Part shown: positions 60,687 to 64,000 of the stretch, piece by piece | Numbering within the stretch: position 1 is the stretch's first letter | Layout: each line of letters opens with the position of its first letter | From: Polaromonas glacialis | GTDB lineage: Bacteria > Pseudomonadota > Gammaproteobacteria > Burkholderiales > Burkholderiaceae_C | Assembly (NCBI RefSeq): GCF_000709345.1 | Contig: NZ_KL448323.1 | Location: 2,920,346 to 2,984,345, forward strand | Direction of reading: 5' to 3' | Length of the DNA stretch: 64,000 nucleotides | Notes under the pieces: model-generated | Database searches by the model: none | Told to the model about the DNA's origin: nothing | The model's input: the letters and a program-made list of their open reading frames with translations, nothing else | Position numbers and translations under genes: made by a program

Positions 60687-60707
60687 GGGTATTGATAATC
60701 GATACCC
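60687..60707. promoter_or_regulatory. Palindrome at the start of the HTH regulator gene
   Basis: GGGTAT and ATACCC pair around TGATAATCG, symmetric about 60697, and end directly before the ATG at 60708. GATAAT (60694-60699) could be the -10 element, which would give an almost leaderless message. Autoregulation by the gene product is the simplest reading. Confidence 0.55.
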
Positions 60708-61439
60708 ATGAGCACCACTGCCGACCTTGTCGCCGTCCTGAAAAAAGAACTGAAAACCGCGCGGATGACCTACGCCGACCTGGCGCTGGCGCTGGGCATG
60801 GCCGAGTCCAGCGTCAAGCGCATGCTGGCCAAAGGCGACATGCCACTGTCGCGCATCGACGCGATCTGCCGCGCATTGAAACTGGACTTTGCCGACCTGG
60901 CGCGCAAGGTGGCCGATGATCAGCCGCTGCTGGCCCAGCTGACCGAAGCGCAGGAAAAGGCCGTGGTGGCCGACAAGAAACTGCTGCTGGCCGCCATCTG
61001 CGTGCTGTCGCAGTGGACGCTGGAGCAGATCACCGCCCGCTACCGGCTGACTGAGGCCGAATGCATCGCCTACCTGGCGCAGCTGGACCGCATCGGCATC
61101 ATCGAACTCAAGCCACAGAGCCGCTACCGGCTCAAGCTGGCCAAGACCTTCCGCTGGCGCCCGCATGGCGCGGTGATGGACTACTTTCGGGACCATGCGC
61201 TGCTTGACTATTTTTCCGGCGGATTCAACGGCGCCGGCGAGGGCCTGCTGCTGGTGCATGGCTCGATCAGCCGGGGCCTGGCGCCGTCGTTCATGGAACG
61301 CATGCAGCGCGTGGCGCAGGATTTTGCCCAGCAGCATCAGGCCGACCAGAAGTTGCCAGAGAAGGACCGCGAAGGCTACACGCTGCTGCTGGCGATGCGC
61401 AGCTGGGAATTCGGGGCTTTCGCGGCACTGCGGCGCTGA
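60708..61439 (+). CDS. XRE-like helix-turn-helix regulator with C-terminal domain
   Basis: The 243-residue protein has an N-terminal XRE-type HTH (YADLALALGMAESSVKRML, then ISRIDAICRALKLDFADLAR-like segment near 45-65). The remainder, with TLEQITARYRLTEAECIAYL and a possible second winged helix, has no named domain that I recognise; it is like uncharacterised HTH regulators of proteobacteria. It is divergent from the MFS-acyltransferase gene with 287 bases between them and may control it. The rest of that gap holds nothing I recognise. Confidence 0.75.
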   Translation: MSTTADLVAVLKKELKTARMTYADLALALGMAESSVKRMLAKGDMPLSRIDAICRALKLDFADLARKVADDQPLLAQLTEAQEKAVVADKKLLLAAICVLSQWTLEQITARYRLTEAECIAYLAQLDRIGIIELKPQSRYRLKLAKTFRWRPHGAVMDYFRDHALLDYFSGGFNGAGEGLLLVHGSISRGLAPSFMERMQRVAQDFAQQHQADQKLPEKDREGYTLLLAMRSWEFGAFAALRR

Positions 61440-61461
61440 AGGCGGTGGGGTCGGGGCAAGT

Positions 61462-61553
61462 GCCTGTCAGTTTTTTTGCTATTTAATTCATAGCTACTTA
61501 AGCAAGCGGAGTATGCGGAAAATGGATATTTGATAGCAAGAAACTGCCAACAG
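61462..61553. repeat. Dispersed palindromic element, copy C
   Basis: GTCAGTTTTTTTGCTATTTA, ATTCATAGCTACTT, then GCAAGCGG and TATGCGGAAA, then GGATATTTGATAGCAA. It resembles copies A and B in order but has a diverged core. It lies in the 472-base region 61440-61911 without a supported gene. Confidence 0.65.
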
Positions 61554-61725
61554 TGCCTGAAGCACAAAAGAAACGATCAGGCAGAGCGTGAAGCTGTTGG
61601 CGAACGAGCGGTAGAACCGGCCAGCCACCTGCATGGGCCACTGGCTGCGGATGAAAGAACCCAGGGCCAAGCGAAGCGATGGCCCGTCAGAGCGCTCAGC
61701 TCTAACCCGCTCCCGACCCCTGGGC

Positions 61726-61769
61726 AACTTTCTTTGGTGGGCTTTCTTTTTTGCCCAGAAAAGAAAGTT
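61726..61769. repeat. Nested inverted repeat
   Basis: AACTTTCTTT pairs with AAAGAAAGTT (ten bases), and inside it GGGC pairs with GCCC. The same AACTTTCTTTG...AAAGAAAGTTA pattern is a common intergenic repeat in this bacterial family as I recall it. It follows a stretch of unassigned sequence and may be a terminator or a REP-like element. Confidence 0.5.
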
Positions 61770-61911
61770 ACCCCCCGCCGGGAAGGCGCTCAGCCCTCAA
61801 ATAAAAGAAGAACACGCCAAGCCAAAGGCCATCAACAAAAACCGCAGCCATCAAACCCGAAACGTCAGCAGTTACCCAAAAAGGCCGTTGACTGGCCAAG
61901 TCGAATGCGTT

Positions 61912-62676
61912 CTAGCCTCGGGACTGGAAGGTTCGGGGAAACGTGACGGGCTGAAGATGCTTGACCAGCCGGTAGCCCATCGGGGCGCGCGGCGCGCCAG
62001 TGGCCTGCAGCCCCGCTTCTTCCAGAAAATCCGGCGCGGCCAGTGCGCGGGTGCGAAAGGCGCTTTTATCCAGGGGACGGCGCAGCACGATTTCATAAAC
62101 CTGCTGCAATTGCGGCAGCGTGAACGGCTCGGTCAGCAGGAAGGCCGGCAGCGAGGTGTATTCGACCTTCGATCGCAACCGCTCCACGGCAGCCGCAAGG
62201 ATAAGTCCATGGTCAAACGCAAGCCCGTCGGCCGTTTGCGCAGCGTTTGCCGCATCGACCGGAAACCAGCGCACATCGGCGGCATTGGAGCCTTTGCGCG
62301 GCTGCAGGCTGGCCCATGGCAGCAGCGCGAAATAAACCTGGGTCACCGACCAGCCGCGCGGATCACGCGTGCGTCCACCCCAGCTTCCCAGCTGCTCCAG
62401 GTAAGGGCTTTCAACTGCGGTTTTGTCGCGCAGCTTGCGCAGCGCGCAGGCGCGCAGGTCCTCGTCGTGCGCCACGTCCACAAAACCGCCCGGTAGCGCC
62501 CATTGCCCCGGAAACGGCTCCCTGGCGCCGGATGGACGCTGGACCAGCAACACCTGTAGCGCGTCGGCTATGAGCGTGAAGATCACCACGTCCACCGTCA
62601 CCAGCGGCCGCTCGATGTCTTTTACCCGGGCCGCATACGCAGTGCGCCGGGCGGGTGAATCGGAAGGGTCGGTCAT
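61912..62676 (-). CDS. NrtR-like regulator: degenerate Nudix domain plus winged helix
   Basis: The 254-residue protein has an N-terminal Nudix fold (TVDVVIFTLIADALQVLLVQR and FPGQWALPGGFVD) in which the Nudix box reads ALRKLRDKTAV, so the catalytic RExxEE glutamates are replaced by K, D and K. The C-terminus (TEPFTLPQLQQVYEIVL, then FRTRALAAPDFL) is the winged helix typical of NrtR, a repressor of NAD metabolism that senses ADP-ribose. The start at 62676 has AAGGAG. It is divergent from an ADP-ribosylglycohydrolase gene, a typical partner, with a palindromic operator between. Confidence 0.85.
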   Translation of the reverse strand: MTDPSDSPARRTAYAARVKDIERPLVTVDVVIFTLIADALQVLLVQRPSGAREPFPGQWALPGGFVDVAHDEDLRACALRKLRDKTAVESPYLEQLGSWGGRTRDPRGWSVTQVYFALLPWASLQPRKGSNAADVRWFPVDAANAAQTADGLAFDHGLILAAAVERLRSKVEYTSLPAFLLTEPFTLPQLQQVYEIVLRRPLDKSAFRTRALAAPDFLEEAGLQATGAPRAPMGYRLVKHLQPVTFPRTFQSRG

Positions 62677-62705
62677 TCAATCTCCTTGCGCTTTGATTTC
62701 AAATG

Positions 62706-62738
62706 TGTATTATCCAACTTTGAAAGTTGCCCTATACA
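62706..62738. promoter_or_regulatory. Putative NrtR operator: 33-bp symmetric palindrome
   Basis: CAACTTT-G-AAAGTTG (62715-62729) is a perfect palindrome centred on 62722. TGTAT (62706-62710) and ATACA (62734-62738) form a second exact pair at symmetric positions. It overlaps TATTAT (plus) and GATAAT (minus) -10-like hexamers of both divergent genes, so one bound repressor could shut both. Confidence 0.7.
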
Positions 62739-62764
62739 ACTCATCAACACAAAGGAACCGCCTC

Positions 62765-64000
62765 ATGTCCCCAGCCACCCTTCTCACCAGTTTCAACCGC
62801 CCGCTGCGCGTGGCACAGGTTCACGCCGGCCCGGCGCTGGGCAGCGTCGGCATCACGCTGTGCCCCGGAAAATGGCAGTCGGTGTCCGTCTCGGGCGTCT
62901 GGCAGCGCGACCTGGCCACCGACCTGGACGCGCTGCAGGGCTGGGGCGCCGCCGCCGTGGTCACGCTGATGCCGCTGGATGAACTCAAGGCGGTGCAGGC
63001 GGGCGGCATCGGCGGGGCCTGCGAGGCGCGCGGCATGGAATGGCACCATCTGCCGGTTCAGGATGTCGATGTGCCCGACGCCGCTTTTGAAACCGCCTGG
63101 CTATATGCCGGGCTGCGCCTGCGCGCGCACTTGCGTGCCGGGCGCAAGGTGCTGCTGCACTGCCGGGGCGGCCTGGGGCGCAGCGGCACCATTGCGGCGC
63201 GCTTGCTGGTCGAACTGGGCTGGGACGCGCAACAAGCCATCCGCGCAGTGCGTGCGCAGCGCCCCGGCGCCATCGAAACCCGTGCCCAGGAGGCGCATGT
63301 GCTGAACACGCAAGTTGCGCCCGCCGACGAAAGTGCCGCCGCCCGGGCACTGGGCTGCATTCTGGGCGGTGCGGTCGGCGATGCGTTTGGTTATGCCATC
63401 GAATTCGACCGCTGGGACGCCATCTGCCGCCAGCACGGACCGCGCGGCCTGTGCGAGCCGGTGTTGCGGCATGGCAAGCTGGTGGTCAGCGACGACACGC
63501 AAATGACGCTGTTCACGCTGGAGGCCATGGCCGTGACGCTGTCCGGCCAGTTGCCGCCGCTGTTTGCCGAAACGCTGGCACGCCCGCTCCAGGCTGCCTG
63601 CCGGCGGGCTTACCTGCGCTGGGGCACCACGCAGGGCATCCATGCAGCGGGCAAGGATGCTGACAACGCCACCTTGCACCTCAGCCCCGCCATGCGCCAG
63701 TCACGCGCACCGGGCAACACCTGCCTGTCAGCCGTGCGCGCAGGCGCCACCGGCACCGTGATGAGCCCTGACAACCAGTCCAAAGGCTGCGGCGCCGTGA
63801 TGCGCACGGCGCCCATCGGATTGATCGAACAGATCAGCCCGGAACTGGCGATGGCGCTGGGCGACGCGGCCGGGGCGCTGACGCACGGCCATATCGACGG
63901 CTGGCTTCCCGGCGGCGCCTTGAGTGCGATGGTTCGGTTGATTGCCCAGGGGGAAGACCTCGTTCCGGCCGCATGCCACGCGCTGCGCCTGCTGACCGAA
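62765..64000 (+). CDS. Dual-specificity phosphatase - ADP-ribosylglycohydrolase fusion (3' end beyond window)
   Basis: The visible 412 codons encode two domains. Residues about 20-180 are a CDKN3-like cysteine phosphatase: the P-loop HCRGGLGRSG holds C133 and R139, and D100 or D102 in VQDVDVPD is the likely general acid. Residues about 193 onward are a DraG/ARH-type ADP-ribosylglycohydrolase: LGCILGGAVGDAFGYAIEFD, then SDDTQMTLFTLEA with the magnesium-binding DDT at 243-245. The second metal motif near the C-terminus is not reached. ARH enzymes remove ADP-ribose from proteins or nucleic acids. The gene is divergent from a NrtR-like regulator that may respond to the ADP-ribose released. Confidence 0.88.
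   Translation, partial: MSPATLLTSFNRPLRVAQVHAGPALGSVGITLCPGKWQSVSVSGVWQRDLATDLDALQGWGAAAVVTLMPLDELKAVQAGGIGGACEARGMEWHHLPVQDVDVPDAAFETAWLYAGLRLRAHLRAGRKVLLHCRGGLGRSGTIAARLLVELGWDAQQAIRAVRAQRPGAIETRAQEAHVLNTQVAPADESAAARALGCILGGAVGDAFGYAIEFDRWDAICRQHGPRGLCEPVLRHGKLVVSDDTQMTLFTLEAMAVTLSGQLPPLFAETLARPLQAACRRAYLRWGTTQGIHAAGKDADNATLHLSPAMRQSRAPGNTCLSAVRAGATGTVMSPDNQSKGCGAVMRTAPIGLIEQISPELAMALGDAAGALTHGHIDGWLPGGALSAMVRLIAQGEDLVPAACHALRLLTE

Noticed and set aside
61494-61727. Possible short minus-strand membrane peptide (SFANSFTLCLIVSFVLQALL)
   Set aside because: It overlaps a dispersed repeat, has no ribosome site and no recognisable family; it might be a gene fragment but the evidence is too thin.

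Overview
The window is GC-rich chromosomal DNA from a betaproteobacterium, most likely Burkholderiales/Comamonadaceae and resembling Polaromonas. This placement rests on protein style, the spc/alpha ribosomal order, a RecG/QueA/Tgt/UbiA/ProC core, the GlpSTPQV glycerol importer, and many AT-rich palindromic short repeats of a kind I associate with this family. No plasmid, phage or insertion sequence is visible. The window starts in an intergenic stretch and ends inside a gene.

Layout. 1-6 kb: a DUF393-Coq7 fusion with a small membrane protein, an Rrf2 regulator divergent from a MerR-like regulator, a decayed TPR gene and an orphan multi-PAS histidine kinase. 6-14 kb: metabolic and accessory genes (secreted intradiol-type dioxygenase, YdjM-like membrane protein, AAA ATPase, aldo/keto reductase, two SDRs divergent from a LysR regulator, AEC transporter). 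14-20 kb: Rep-type helicase, lipoprotein, outer-membrane phospholipase A and a CPA1 antiporter. 20-29 kb: a minus-strand spc plus alpha ribosomal operon (rplN to rplQ, with secY, rpmJ and rpoA) that ends in an initiator tRNA and a bidirectional terminator. 29-40 kb: a complete glycerol module (glpD, the importer operon, and divergent glpR-glpK), followed by proC.

40-47 kb: ubiA, dps, oxyR, a membrane protein, and recG divergent from queA. 47-53 kb: queA, an inserted vapBC toxin-antitoxin pair, tgt, then a surface-glycan group (GT9, GtrA, GT39). 53-58 kb: an exported repeat protein and a small envelope/stress cluster (zinc-ribbon membrane protein, YiaAB, TelA). 58-64 kb: an MFS-acyltransferase fusion, an HTH regulator, and a NrtR-like Nudix regulator divergent from a phosphatase-ADP-ribosylglycohydrolase fusion that runs off the end.

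The most interesting signals are structural. Two related GC-rich elements of about 105 bp sit in the same reading frame inside unrelated genes (ubiA and the GT9 gene), encoding similar extra peptides. AT-rich palindromic elements are scattered between genes and also form parts of coding sequences (a lipoprotein signal peptide, a UbiA membrane helix, an AEC transporter loop). The vapBC operator-promoter is fused into the end of queA, splitting queA from tgt. The ADP-ribose module at the right end shares a symmetric 33-bp palindrome between its two divergent genes. The glycerol importer ATPases are asymmetric at motif level. All functional calls are from reading translated sequence; no database search was run.
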